DNA of 64,000 nucleotides from JADJOM01 sp046327715 (lineage in GTDB: Bacteria > Gemmatimonadota > Gemmatimonadetes > Gemmatimonadales > GWC2-71-9): positions 124,001 through 188,000 of the forward strand of contig JAXLXY010000004.1 in the NCBI GenBank assembly GCA_046327715.1, in the 5' to 3' direction. Position numbers and translations under genes: made by a program. Position 1 is the stretch's first letter; the number at the start of each line of letters is the position of its first letter. The notes below the pieces were generated by a model, which had not been told where the DNA came from, searched no databases, and saw only the letters and a list, made by a program, of their open reading frames with translations. Below are positions 7,618-17,727 of the stretch, piece by piece.

Positions 7618-9831
7618 TCAGAATTCCGTGGTGAGTCGCAGCATGACGCTCCGCCCCATGCCGGGATTCTCCGCGTTGGTCTTGAGCCGGCTCAGGAAGT
7701 TGGCGTAGGCGGTGTCGAACAGGTTGCGGACCAGCAGGTCCACGTGCAGCTCGCCGCCTCCCATCCCGAGGCTGAAGCCGCCCCCGGCGTTGAGCAGGGT
7801 GTAGGCCTCCGACTGGTACCCCGCACCACCGAAGGCGTCGGCGAAGAACCCGGCCTCCGCCGGGTCGAGGCGGGTCTGCCGGCCGTTGTGCTCGCCGCCC
7901 AGCGCCAGGTAGGGCTCGCGGATCAGGCCGTCGTGGCGGAACTCGATGCGGGCGTTCCAGGTGGCGCGGAGCGGCGGGATGGCCGGGAGCGGGTTACCGG
8001 TGGAGGTGTTGGTGCCCCGCACGTAGTCCGCGGTGCCCTGCAGGTGGAGCCACCGGGTCGGGTGCACCTGCCCCGCGAACTCGAGGCCCGCCAGGCGAGC
8101 ATTGCCCTGGGTCACGTCGTAGATCTGGAACCCCGAGCCCGGGTCGGTGGTACCGGTGGGCACGGTGTAGATGAAATCCTCGACCCAGTTGACGAACCCG
8201 CCGAGCTCCACCGCGGCGCTGGAGGTCTGCAGCCGAAGGGCCAGGTCGGTGTTGAGGGACTTCTCGGTGTTGAGGTCGGCGTTGCCGCGCTCGAAGGCCA
8301 CCGTACCCTCGTGGACGCCGTTGGAGAAGAGGTCGAAGCTCGAGGGCGCGCGGAACCCGCGGCCCACATTGAGCACCACGGCCGCCGGCTCTGCCAGCTT
8401 GTACAGCAGGCCGAGGTTGCCGGTGAAGGAGTTCCAGCTGCGGTCGGTATCCACGCCCGCGATGGTGGTGTCACGGAGGGCGAGGGTGCGGTAGTCGTAG
8501 CGGGCGCCGAAGGAGATGTCCCACTGGCCGCCGTGTACCTGCTCGAAGCCGTAGAGGCCTACGGCGTTCACGGTGGTGTTGGGGATCAGCGTCTCCTCGC
8601 CGAACTTGTCGAAGGTGGTCCGCAGGCCGCTCACGCCGAGGGTGCCGCTCATCCGGCCTACCGGGGCGTGGAAGAGCCGGGCATCCAGGGTGTAGTTCTG
8701 GGACAGCAGGCCGAGGGCCACGTCGGTGGCGGTCCGGTCCTCGAACTCGCGGCGCCGGTTGCGCTCGTACCCGGCGGCGAGCTCCAGCCGCGAGGCGCCG
8801 AGCCCGAAGGTGCCGTCGAGGCGGGCCCGGTTCGTGGCGATGCGCTGGAGCGGGGTGGCGGCCGGGTCTTCGTCCGTCAGCTCGATCCGTTCCCACCGGC
8901 CGCTGTAGCTGCCGGACAGGCTCCCCCACCCGCCACGCGCGCCGAGCGCCAGGCTGCCGCCCCCGGCCCGGTTGCTGCTGTTCCACAGGCGATAGTCCGG
9001 GGTGCGCACGTCACCCGCGTTGCGCCCGCTCAGGGTGGCACGGTAGCCGATGGCGCCGGTGGCGCCCTCGAGCAGCAGCGCCCCGTCGGGGGAGCGGGTG
9101 TTGGTGGTGTAGGAGGCGCTGGCCTCGCCATGCAGGACGCTCCGGCCCGGTTCGGCGGTGAGCAGCGGGCGCGGGATCACGTTCACCACGCCGCCCAGTG
9201 CATCGGAGCCGTAGAGCACGCTGGCCGGGCCGCGGATCACCTCGATCCGGTCGGCGAGGGCGGTCTCGATGTTGGGGCCGTGCTCATCGCCCCACTGCTG
9301 GGTCTCGGTGCGCTGGCCGTCGTCGAGCACGAGGACGCGGTTGGAGGTGAGCCCGCGGATCACCGGCTTGCCGACACCCGCGCCGGTGCTCAGGCTGTGG
9401 ACCCCCGCCACCTGGTTGAGGGTCTCGCCGAGGCTCGGCGCCTGCGCGGCGTGGAGGTTCTCGCCGTCGATCACCGCGGTGGGCTGGGGTGAGACCAGCG
9501 GATCGGTCGCGGTGGGCGTGCTGGTGACCTGCAGCGGCGGCAGCTCCACCAGCGATTCCTTGAGTGTGAAGTCGGCGGTGAGGGGGGCGTCGGCCACCTC
9601 GACCCGCCGGACCTGCGGCGCGAAGCCGATGGCGGAGACCGAAAGGGTATACCGGCCATTGGGCAGGTCAGGGACCTGGTACTGTCCGCGGGTGTCGGTG
9701 GTGACGGCACGACCAGCCTCCACGACGACCACGCGGGCCTCGGGGACCGGCTGTCCGGCGGCCGACACCACCCGGCCGGTCAGGGTGCCGACCGGCAGCG
9801 ACAGGGCGGCGGCGAGCAGGGCAACAAGCAT
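7618..9831 (-). CDS. TonB-dependent receptor with N-terminal carboxypeptidase-like domain (metal uptake type)
   Basis: 737 residues from the ATG at 9831, which has AGGAGA 9 bases upstream. A signal peptide (residues 1-15) leads into a carboxypeptidase-regulatory-like beta domain (about 13-95, GTLTGRVVSAAGQPVPEARV and YTLSVSAIGFAPQVRRVEV). The plug follows (PVIRGLTSNRVLVLDDG, GDEHGPNIETALADRIEVI, SVLYGSDALGGVVNV), then the barrel, ending in Phe as usual. The plug with GDEHGP resembles receptors of the zinc/copper (ZnuD-like) branch, so a metal substrate is likely but unproven. A small secreted His/Cys protein lies 83 bases upstream in the same direction and probably shares its transcript. Confidence 0.92.
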   Translation of the reverse strand: MLVALLAAALSLPVGTLTGRVVSAAGQPVPEARVVVVEAGRAVTTDTRGQYQVPDLPNGRYTLSVSAIGFAPQVRRVEVADAPLTADFTLKESLVELPPLQVTSTPTATDPLVSPQPTAVIDGENLHAAQAPSLGETLNQVAGVHSLSTGAGVGKPVIRGLTSNRVLVLDDGQRTETQQWGDEHGPNIETALADRIEVIRGPASVLYGSDALGGVVNVIPRPLLTAEPGRSVLHGEASASYTTNTRSPDGALLLEGATGAIGYRATLSGRNAGDVRTPDYRLWNSSNRAGGGSLALGARGGWGSLSGSYSGRWERIELTDEDPAATPLQRIATNRARLDGTFGLGASRLELAAGYERNRRREFEDRTATDVALGLLSQNYTLDARLFHAPVGRMSGTLGVSGLRTTFDKFGEETLIPNTTVNAVGLYGFEQVHGGQWDISFGARYDYRTLALRDTTIAGVDTDRSWNSFTGNLGLLYKLAEPAAVVLNVGRGFRAPSSFDLFSNGVHEGTVAFERGNADLNTEKSLNTDLALRLQTSSAAVELGGFVNWVEDFIYTVPTGTTDPGSGFQIYDVTQGNARLAGLEFAGQVHPTRWLHLQGTADYVRGTNTSTGNPLPAIPPLRATWNARIEFRHDGLIREPYLALGGEHNGRQTRLDPAEAGFFADAFGGAGYQSEAYTLLNAGGGFSLGMGGGELHVDLLVRNLFDTAYANFLSRLKTNAENPGMGRSVMLRLTTEF

Positions 9832-9914
9832 GACGGAAATCTCCTGTGCACAGAGCTGGGCGGGCGCGCCAGGGGCGGGCCAACCGGACACGACTCACGA
9901 ATTGTCGGGGGAGC

Positions 9915-10253
9915 TCAGGCGACGGCGGGTGGGGCGCGGGAGAGGTCCGGGCGGAACGTCAGGGGGCGGGCGGTGAGCTGCGCGCGCGGGCACGGGCGCG
10001 AAACGTCAGGGGTGCCCTGGAGCCGGATCGGCTGGGCCGCCGCCAGTGAGGGGCTGAGCGTCGCAGCATGGTCCAGGATGCAGAGCTGCTGGTGTGTCGG
10101 GCGGCTGCCCGCCTCCGCCAGGGTCCGCTCGGCCGCCGCCGCGCCAGGGCGGCCGTGAAAAACCACTGCGTCGAACAGCGGCAGGCCCAGCCCTCCGCCC
10201 AGCAGGGCGAGGAGCAGGGCCAGCGAGCCGACGCGGCGGAGGCGGAGCATCAT
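9915..10253 (-). CDS. Small exported protein upstream of TonB receptor
   Basis: 112 residues, starting at MMLRLRR. A hydrophobic leader (residues 6-25, SLALLLALLGGGLGLPLFDA) is followed by VFHG and a segment PTHQQLCILDHA with His, Cys and His. The rest is Pro/Arg-rich and low in complexity. The layout (leader, then His/Cys pair, next to a metal-type TonB receptor) is like DUF2946-type small proteins seen near such receptors, but the similarity is only by eye. It probably acts in the periplasm or membrane with the receptor. GGACGAG before the start gives a fair ribosome site. Confidence 0.6.
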   Translation of the reverse strand: MMLRLRRVGSLALLLALLGGGLGLPLFDAVVFHGRPGAAAAERTLAEAGSRPTHQQLCILDHAATLSPSLAAAQPIRLQGTPDVSRPCPRAQLTARPLTFRPDLSRAPPAVA

Positions 10254-10384
10254 CTCGTCCAAGCTAACGCGCAGGGCAGGGGGTGGGAAGCAGCCAGGCG
10301 CCCGGGGGGCCACGAAACCCGGTCTGGCCGCTGCCCCGTAGGGCGCCCACCGCACTCTTTCCACCGTCGCCCTGGAGCCCACCC

Positions 10385-10819
10385 ATGTTCTCCCGACTGC
10401 TGCTGGCCGGTGCCCTGCTGGCTTCCACCGCTCCCGTGCTGCATCGCACCTTCGGCCGTCCCGATCCCGAGGAGGCGGCCGTGCGCGCCGCCCTGGAGCA
10501 CTACCTCCAGGGGCACGCCACCGGGCTCGGCGCCGAGTTCGCGCAGGGCATGCACCCCCAGGGTACGATGTACTTCGTGCGCGATGGTGCACTCGTCACC
10601 CGCAGCTTCCCGGACTACATCGCGGGCGCGCCCGGCAAGCCGGCGGAGGACGAGGCCAGGCGCCGGCGCCGGATCGCCATGGTGGACATCACCGGGACGG
10701 CGGCCGTGGCCAAGGTCGTGCTCGAGTATCCGGGGGTGACGCTGACCGACTACATGGAGCTGCTGAAGATCGACGGCCGGTGGCAGATCGTGGCCAAGAG
10801 CTTCCACGCGGAACGCTAG
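10385..10819 (+). CDS. Exported NTF2-like protein (lumazine-binding-like, PF12893 type)
   Basis: 144 residues. A short hydrophobic leader covers residues 3-19. The rest fits the cone-shaped NTF2-like fold: EEAAVRAALEHYLQGHATG for helix 1, MHPQGTMYFVRDGALV, then VDITGTAAVAKVVLEY and MELLKIDGRWQIVAKSF as the closing strands. Proteins of this type are usually unassigned periplasmic factors. The last codon overlaps the end of an HD-GYP remnant on the other strand (shared CTAG). No operon partner is evident. Confidence 0.75.
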   Translation: MFSRLLLAGALLASTAPVLHRTFGRPDPEEAAVRAALEHYLQGHATGLGAEFAQGMHPQGTMYFVRDGALVTRSFPDYIAGAPGKPAEDEARRRRRIAMVDITGTAAVAKVVLEYPGVTLTDYMELLKIDGRWQIVAKSFHAER

Positions 10820-11203
10820 TGCGTGGCGCGGGTCAGGCGGGCCCCGATGGCCGGGTGCTGCTTGATCTGCTCGTACTCTTCCTCCGTGAGCTTGCCCGGC
10901 TTGTCGAGGATCCCCGCAGGGATGCCCACCTTGCCGATGTCGTGCCGCGGCCCGCCGCGCTTCCGCCTCGGGCCGGCCCTCCTGGTCCGGGCGGCAGGGC
11001 ACCACCATCACGCCGTCGAGCGCGCCGGCGCGCAGCAACGGCAGCACCAGCGTCTCCACCAGCAGCACCTCGTGCGGTCGCCCGAAGTAGCTCCGGCCCC
11101 GCTCGCCCCGCCGGACCACGAACCCTTCCGGATGCCGACGCACCTCCTCCAGCTCCCCGGGCCCCGGCCGCGCATTGCCGGGCCGCGGAGTCATCGGCAA
11201 CAA
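10816..11203 (-). pseudogene. Remnant of an HD-GYP phosphodiesterase gene
   Basis: On the minus strand, about 10816-10944 encodes the C-terminal end of an HD-GYP domain: HDIGKVGIPAGILDKPGK, then LTEEEYEQIKQHPAIGARL, then a stop. HD (metal ligands) is present, but nothing recognisable precedes it in that frame and the GYP motif and remainder are missing. Upstream, a different frame from 11203 reads LVETLVLPLLRAGALDGVM, which could be the end of a GAF-like domain, and runs into the HD segment out of frame. I read this as a frameshifted and deleted sensor-type cyclic-di-GMP phosphodiesterase. No intact gene fills this stretch. Confidence 0.6.
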
Positions 11204-11258
11204 TCGGAATTGTGCTGGGGAAGCTGAAGCGGGGGCGGGGGACGGGCCAAAGACCGTG

Positions 11259-11893
11259 CTAGAACGGCACCGACACGAAGAGGGTCAGGTTCCGGTTCTG
11301 GAAGTCGCCCTGGTCGGTGACGCGGCGGAGCCCCTGGCTCAGGCGCGCCTCCAGCGCCAGCTCGCTCCGCTCGATGGGGATCCCGAGGCCGGCCCCGGCC
11401 AGCCAGGCGATGTCCCAGTCCTCGAATTGCGCGGTGCTGATGTTGCCGCACGACTCGCGCAGGAACGAGACCCCGCCCTGGAAGAACTCCACGTTGCACC
11501 CGATCCGGACGCCGGGCACGGCGCCGCCGGTGAGGATCAGGCGCAGCCCGCCCGGCGTGGGGATCCGGGCGCGGAGCAGCACGGGCAGCTCCACGTAGGC
11601 CAGGTCGATCTCGAAGCGGACCGGTGCGCCGCCGCCGGTCGGCGTCACCAGGGTGGCGCCGCCCTTGCTCGCAAGGAAGAGCCCCGATTGGACCCCGATC
11701 CAGCGGGCCAGCGGGACCCGCAGGTATGCGCCCGCGGTGGCGCCGGTGCGCTGCCGCACGCCCGCGGCCCCCGCCCCGGAGAAGTCGGCGATGGTGTACC
11801 CGAGTTCCACGCCGAGGGAGAGCCGCGACTGGCCCGCGAGCGGGGCGGCGGCCAGGAGCACCGCGAGCAGGGCGATCCCGCCGCCCCGGCGCA

Positions 11894-11894
<1 letters not shown>
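11259..11894 (-). CDS. Outer-membrane beta-barrel protein (PorT/OMP_b-brl_2-like)
   Basis: 211 residues: signal peptide (1-21, ending in PLAGQ), then eight or so amphipathic strands such as LSLGVELGYTIADF, TAGAYLRVPLARWIGVQSG, YVELPVLLRARI, ending in NRNLTLFVSVPF with terminal Phe. Two Cys (IGCNVEF and RESCGN) could form an external disulfide. The start ATG shares one base with the TGA stop of the upstream histidine kinase (TGATG), so the two are probably translationally coupled. Whether the barrel is the kinase's output or its signal partner cannot be told. Confidence 0.8.
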
Positions 11895-13369
<1,475 letters not shown>

Positions 13370-13430
13370 GCCGGGGGTCAGGGCGAAGGCGGACGTGGTG
13401 GTCTCTCCTGCAGGTGATGACCGGGACCGG

Positions 13431-13634
13431 CTAGTCCGTGAGCAGCTCGGTGAACGTGGTCTGGCCGGTGGCCAGCATGTGGCGGAGGTAGGGCCGGCAG
13501 AGCCCGCACTGGTCGCCGCAGCCGGTTTCCCGCATGACGTCCTCCAGCGCCCAGCCCCGCTCGCGCGCCAGCGGCAGCAGCCGGGCAAAGGGCGTCCGGC
13601 GGCACACGCACCTGGTGACCGAGACTATCGGCAC
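13431..13634 (-). CDS. BFD-like [2Fe-2S] ferredoxin
   Basis: About 67 residues from the GTG at 13634 (a TTG at 13652 would add six). The Cys pattern is that of bacterioferritin-associated ferredoxins: C-V-C near the start, then ~36 residues on GCGDQCGLC, followed by PYLRHMLATGQ. Such proteins take electrons from a reductase to release iron from bacterioferritin, or serve as an iron-sulfur domain for other enzymes. No bacterioferritin gene is visible in the window. It lies 46 bases after the SDR gene and before the histidine kinase, all on the minus strand. Confidence 0.8.
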   Translation of the reverse strand: MPIVSVTRCVCRRTPFARLLPLARERGWALEDVMRETGCGDQCGLCRPYLRHMLATGQTTFTELLTD

Positions 13635-13680
13635 GGCGGGCGCCGGGGCCAAGGGGCGGGCCGCGCCGGCCGGGGTTGCC

Positions 13681-14382
13681 TCACGGATTGGTGGGGCGGA
13701 GGTCGAGCTCGCTCACCAGGGCGCGCGCCGGCAGCGCCAGCGCGGCGAGCACGGTGTCGGCCACATCCTCCGGCTGCAGGATCTTCTGCACGTCGGGGGT
13801 GAGCATCCCCTGGTTGCGGATGAGCGGGGTGTCCACCGACCCGGGGCAGATGGTGATCACCCGCACCTGGTCCTTGCGAACTTCCAGCATCAGCGAGCGC
13901 GCAAAGCCCAGCACCGCGTGCTTGCTGGCGGTGTACGCGGTCCCGCCCGCGAAGCCGTTGCGGCCGGCCAGGCTCGCGATGTTGACGATGGCGCCCTGCC
14001 GGCGGGCCCGCATGCCCGGCAGCACCGCGCGGGTCACCAGGAAGAGGCTCCGCAGGTTGGTGGCCATGGTGGTGTCCCACTCGTCCAGCGTGAGCTGGTC
14101 GAACGGCTTGAGCACCGCCACCCCCGCGTTGTTCACCAGCACGTCCACCGGGCCGAGCGCCGCGGTCACTTCCCCCACCATGGTCAGGACGTCCGCCTCG
14201 ACCCCGACGTCGGCGGGCACGCCGTGGGCGGTGATCCCGGCGGCGCGGAGTTCGTCGAGGAGGGCGCGGAGCCGCGAGGGCGTGCGGGCGCAGACCCCGA
14301 CCTGGTACCCGGCGCGGCCAAGGCCAAAGGCGATGGCCCGCCCGATCCCCTCGGTGGCCCCGGTGATGAGTGCGGTTGGCAT
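13681..14382 (-). CDS. Short-chain dehydrogenase/reductase
   Basis: 233 residues, classical SDR. The NAD(P) site is TGATEGIG near residue 8, the NNAG motif is VLVNNAGVAV, and the catalytic set is N (ATNLRSLF), S (VNIASLAG) and YxxxK (YTASK). The Arg after the second strand (CARTPSR) suggests NADP(H). Length and order match FabG-like general SDRs. The next gene downstream is a BFD-like ferredoxin; no pathway context is clear. The start ATG is followed at once by the expected first strand, PTALITGATEG. Confidence 0.92.
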   Translation of the reverse strand: MPTALITGATEGIGRAIAFGLGRAGYQVGVCARTPSRLRALLDELRAAGITAHGVPADVGVEADVLTMVGEVTAALGPVDVLVNNAGVAVLKPFDQLTLDEWDTTMATNLRSLFLVTRAVLPGMRARRQGAIVNIASLAGRNGFAGGTAYTASKHAVLGFARSLMLEVRKDQVRVITICPGSVDTPLIRNQGMLTPDVQKILQPEDVADTVLAALALPARALVSELDLRPTNP

Positions 14383-14486
14383 GGCGGGAAGATAGGGGAG
14401 GGCACAAACCGCCGGGAAGCGGGACGCGGGGTGGCACTCGTTCCCCCTTTCCCCGCAGCCCCCGCCCGCCCGATTAGGTTGCCCCC

Positions 14487-16385
14487 GTGACCCTCCCCCA
14501 TCCCGCCCCGCGCCCCCCCCGCTCCGGCCGCAAGCCGATCGAGCCGCCGCCCTCCTGGCGGGAACGGCTGCGCGCCACCCGGCACCTGCCCCGCCTGCTG
14601 CGGCTGGTCTGGGACACCCACCGCGGCTACGCCGCGGCGATGGTGGCGCTGCGCGGCCTCCGGGCGCTGGTCCCGGTCGGGGTGCTGTGGGTCGGGAAGC
14701 TCATCATCGACGCCGTGGTGGGGCTGGCGGCGGGCGCCCCCGCGGGCGGCGGCGTGCTGGCCGAGCCGTACCGGCCGCTCGCCACGCTGCTCGCCATCGA
14801 GTTCGGCTTCGCGGTGGTGGGCGAGGTGCTCGCCCGGGCGTCGGCGCTGGTGGAATCGCTGCTGGGCGACCTGGTGGCCAACCGCACCAGCATCGAGCTG
14901 ATGGAGCACGCGGCCAGCCTGGACCTGGAGCAACTCGAGAACAGCGAGATCTACGACAAGCTGGAGCGGGCCCGGCGCCAGACCGTGGGCCGCATCGGCC
15001 TGGTGACCGGCCTGCTGGCCACCGTCCAGGATGCGGTCACCCTGGCCACCCTGGCCGCGGTGATCACCGTGCACGTGCCGTGGCTGCTGCTCCTGCTCGT
15101 GCTCGCGGTGCTGCCGTCCTTCCTGGGCGAGAGCCGCTTCGCGGCGCTGTCCTACTCGCTGCTGTACTCGTGGACCGAGGAGCGCCGCCAGCTCGACTAC
15201 CTCCGCTACGTCGGCGCCTCCGACGTCAGCGCCAAGGAGGTGAAGCTCTTCGGGCTGGCCCGCTTCCTGGTGGGCCGCTACGCCGAGCTCTCGGCCGCGT
15301 TCTTCGAGGCCAACCGCGCCCTGGCCGTCCGCCGCGCGGTGGTCTCGAGCGCCCTCGCGCTGCTCGGCACCCTGGGCTACTACGGCGCCTACGCCGCGAT
15401 CATCTACCTGACCGTCACCGGCCACCAGTCGCCCGCGGGCCCGTTCACCATCGGCGTGCTCACCTTCCTGGCCGCGAGCTTCCGGCAGAGTCGCGACCTG
15501 ATCCAGCGGACCCTGCTGTCCATCTCGCAGCTGGTGGAGCAGAGCCTCTACCTCGATGACCTGTTCACCTTCCTCGGCATCGAGCCGCGGATCCGCAGCC
15601 GGCCCGGCGCGCTGCCGGTGCCGGCGCCGTTCCGCGACGGGTTCGTCTTCGAGGACGTGGGGTTCCGCTATCCGGGCTCGGAACGGTGGGCGGTGCGGCA
15701 CCTGACCTTCCGGGTGCGCCCGGGTGAGCGCCTCGCCCTGGTGGGCGAGAACGGGGCGGGGAAGACCACCCTCGCCAAGCTGCTGGCGCGCCTCTACGAC
15801 CCGACCGAGGGCCGGATCCTGCTCGACGGCCGCGACCTGCGCGAGTACAGCGTGGAGAGCCTGCGCGCCAACGTCGGCGTCATCTTCCAGGACTTCTTCC
15901 GCTACGACTTTGCGCTGGGGGAGAACATCGCCGTCGGCGACGTGGCGCGGCTGGAGGACACCGGCGCCATCACCGCCGCCGCGGAGCGGAGCCTCGCCGA
16001 CAGCGTGGCGGCCCGCTTCCCGGCCGGCTACGCGCAGCTGCTGGGGCGGCGCTTCGAGGGGGGCGTGGAGCTGTCGGGCGGCGAGTGGCAGAAGGTGGCG
16101 CTGGCCCGCGCCTACCTCCGGGCGGCGCAGCTGCTGATCCTCGACGAACCCACCGCCGCCCTCGACGCCCGCGCCGAGTACGAGGTGTTCCAGCGCTTCT
16201 CGGAGCTCACCGTGGGGCGCATGGCCGTGCTCATCAGCCATCGCTTCAGCACGGTGCGCATGGCCGACCGGATCCTGGTGCTGCGCCAGGGGGAGCTGCG
16301 CGAGGAGGGGAGCCACGAGCAGCTGCTGCAGCTCGGCGGGCTCTACGCCGAGCTCTTCCAGCTGCAGGCCGCCGGCTACCGCTAG
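14487..16385 (+). CDS. ABC exporter, fused permease and ATPase
   Basis: 632 residues from a GTG. The N-terminal half (about 35-360) has the six helices of a type IV exporter transmembrane domain. The ATPase follows: Walker A GENGAGKTT, Q-loop VIFQDFF, signature LSGGEWQKVALAR, Walker B LLILDEPTAALD, H-loop ISHRF. It is a half-transporter and must dimerise. The D-loop and all catalytic residues are intact. Substrate unknown; such exporters handle lipids, peptides or drugs. Its stop overlaps that of the convergent SRPBCC gene by the four bases CTAG. Confidence 0.93.
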   Translation: MTLPHPAPRPPRSGRKPIEPPPSWRERLRATRHLPRLLRLVWDTHRGYAAAMVALRGLRALVPVGVLWVGKLIIDAVVGLAAGAPAGGGVLAEPYRPLATLLAIEFGFAVVGEVLARASALVESLLGDLVANRTSIELMEHAASLDLEQLENSEIYDKLERARRQTVGRIGLVTGLLATVQDAVTLATLAAVITVHVPWLLLLLVLAVLPSFLGESRFAALSYSLLYSWTEERRQLDYLRYVGASDVSAKEVKLFGLARFLVGRYAELSAAFFEANRALAVRRAVVSSALALLGTLGYYGAYAAIIYLTVTGHQSPAGPFTIGVLTFLAASFRQSRDLIQRTLLSISQLVEQSLYLDDLFTFLGIEPRIRSRPGALPVPAPFRDGFVFEDVGFRYPGSERWAVRHLTFRVRPGERLALVGENGAGKTTLAKLLARLYDPTEGRILLDGRDLREYSVESLRANVGVIFQDFFRYDFALGENIAVGDVARLEDTGAITAAAERSLADSVAARFPAGYAQLLGRRFEGGVELSGGEWQKVALARAYLRAAQLLILDEPTAALDARAEYEVFQRFSELTVGRMAVLISHRFSTVRMADRILVLRQGELREEGSHEQLLQLGGLYAELFQLQAAGYR

Positions 16386-17254
16386 CGCTCGGCCTCGGAC
16401 CTGAGGTTGCCCAGGATCTCCCGCCAGCCGAAGGGGTAGTCGCCGATGTCCGCGGCCCGCCCGAATCCGCCGTGGATGAAGGTGAGCCGGGTGCCGGCGC
16501 CCGCCGGCTCGAGCAGGAAGGTGACCTGCTGCCCGGTGACCGTGGCATCCCCGCGCCAGTCGGGCCAGTCGAGGGTGAGCTTGCGGTCGGGAACGAGCTC
16601 GAGGATCCGGGTCGGGCCGCCCTCGACGTCGCGCCCCTCGACCTGGTACCGCCACCCCAGCCGGTACGCCCCGCCCACCCGCGGTTCCACCACCGCCGCC
16701 GTGCTCCCGAACCAGCGGTTGACCGCCTCCGGCTCGAGCAGCGCGCGGAACACCCGCGCCGGCGGCGCGGCGATGGTGATGGTGAGCCGCACCTCGGGCG
16801 CGGGATCGCGGTAGTCCGGCAGCAGGAGCCCGTCCCCGCCGGCCAGGTGGGCCTGGAGGTTCCCCAGGGCCAGCCGCCAGTGATCGTCGATGAGCTCCCG
16901 GGCCCGGCCGACGCCGAGGTCGCCGGCGACCCGGTGCGTGAGCGCGAGGGCGGTGCCGATACCGTCCTTTCCCGGCGCCAGCGCCATGTCCACCTCGGTG
17001 TCCACCCCCAACAGCCGCCAGGTGAATCCCAGCCCGGCGCCCGGCACGAACCGGGTGAGGACCTGGGTGGCCTCCCGCGCCGTGGGAGCGCCCAGCGTGT
17101 GCCGCCCCCAGAAGCGATAGGGCTCGCCCGCCACCCGCCCGGTCTCGACCGATTCCGCGAACCAGCGGGACAATTCGGACATGTCCGTCAGCGCCCGGAA
17201 CACCTGCGCGGGCGGTGCCGGAAGGGAGAAGGTGTGTGCGTAGGTCCAGCTCAT
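16382..17254 (-). CDS. Double SRPBCC (AHSA1-like) domain protein
   Basis: 290 residues with two START/AHSA1-type domains in tandem: one from about 3-150 (HTFSLPAPPAQVFRALTDM, SELSRWFAE, the usual first helix), the second from about 160-285 (LTITIAAPPARVFRALLEP, EAVNRWFG, ending in GWREILGNL). The cavity-bearing fold binds hydrophobic ligands. It begins inside the stop of the ArsR gene (ATGA overlap), the classical ArsR-AHSA1 operon pair. Tandem copies in one chain are less usual than a single domain. It is probably controlled by the ArsR repressor. Confidence 0.88.
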   Translation of the reverse strand: MSWTYAHTFSLPAPPAQVFRALTDMSELSRWFAESVETGRVAGEPYRFWGRHTLGAPTAREATQVLTRFVPGAGLGFTWRLLGVDTEVDMALAPGKDGIGTALALTHRVAGDLGVGRARELIDDHWRLALGNLQAHLAGGDGLLLPDYRDPAPEVRLTITIAAPPARVFRALLEPEAVNRWFGSTAAVVEPRVGGAYRLGWRYQVEGRDVEGGPTRILELVPDRKLTLDWPDWRGDATVTGQQVTFLLEPAGAGTRLTFIHGGFGRAADIGDYPFGWREILGNLRSEAER

Positions 17255-17592
17255 GGCTGCTCCGGGGCAGGGGAATCGGGGGCCTCGACGAGCTGCCGCA
17301 GCCCGTGCAGCCGGGCAGCCCAGAAGGTCCGGTAGTGCGCCATCCACCGCTCCACCTCGCGGAGCGGCGCCGGGTCGAGCCGGTACATCCGGGACCGGGC
17401 CATCCGCCGCTCGCGCACCAGTCCAGCACCCCGCAGCACCCGCAGGTGACGGGAGATGGCCGGGCGGCTCACCGGGAAGAGCGCCGCGATCTCTCCCGCG
17501 GACCGCTCCTGGCCCCGGAGGGCATCGAGGATGGCCCGGCGGGTGGGGTCGGCGATGGCGCTGAACACGGCGGGATGTCGCGTAACCATCAT
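17251..17592 (-). CDS. ArsR-family transcriptional repressor
   Basis: 113 residues from the first of two adjacent ATGs. A winged helix: HPAVFSAIADPTRRAILDAL, EIAALFPVSRPAISRHLRVL with the recognition helix, then AGLVRERRMARSRMYRLD as the wing. There are no Cys metal sites, as expected for the AHSA1-linked (SdpR/YczG-like) branch. It overlaps the downstream SRPBCC gene by four bases. A GTAAC/GTTAC palindrome covers its own start codon and is a likely autoregulatory operator. Confidence 0.92.
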   Translation of the reverse strand: MMVTRHPAVFSAIADPTRRAILDALRGQERSAGEIAALFPVSRPAISRHLRVLRGAGLVRERRMARSRMYRLDPAPLREVERWMAHYRTFWAARLHGLRQLVEAPDSPAPEQP

Positions 17593-17597
17593 GTTAC
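17582..17597. promoter_or_regulatory. Palindrome over the ArsR start codon, candidate operator
   Basis: GTAAC CATCAT GTTAC, an inverted repeat with 5-bp arms and a 6-base centre, covers the start codon(s) at 17587-17592. The flanking sequence is clearly A/T-richer than the surroundings. ArsR repressors of this branch bind such short dyads over their own start. Confidence 0.5.
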
Positions 17598-17727
17598 ATA
17601 ATTGCGCCGCCCGAACCCGCGCGCAAGGCCCGCGGCCGGAACTGCCCGAGCGAGCGATGCGTTTCCGGATCACGCCCGGATCACGCCCCCGGGTGATCAT
17701 TCACCCAGCCTCAACCGGACCCGTCAC

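Noticed and set aside
14184..17429. A 1081-residue open frame on the - strand
   Set aside because: It runs antisense through the ABC exporter and in a wrong frame of the SRPBCC and SDR genes; these have complete signatures and the frame has none.
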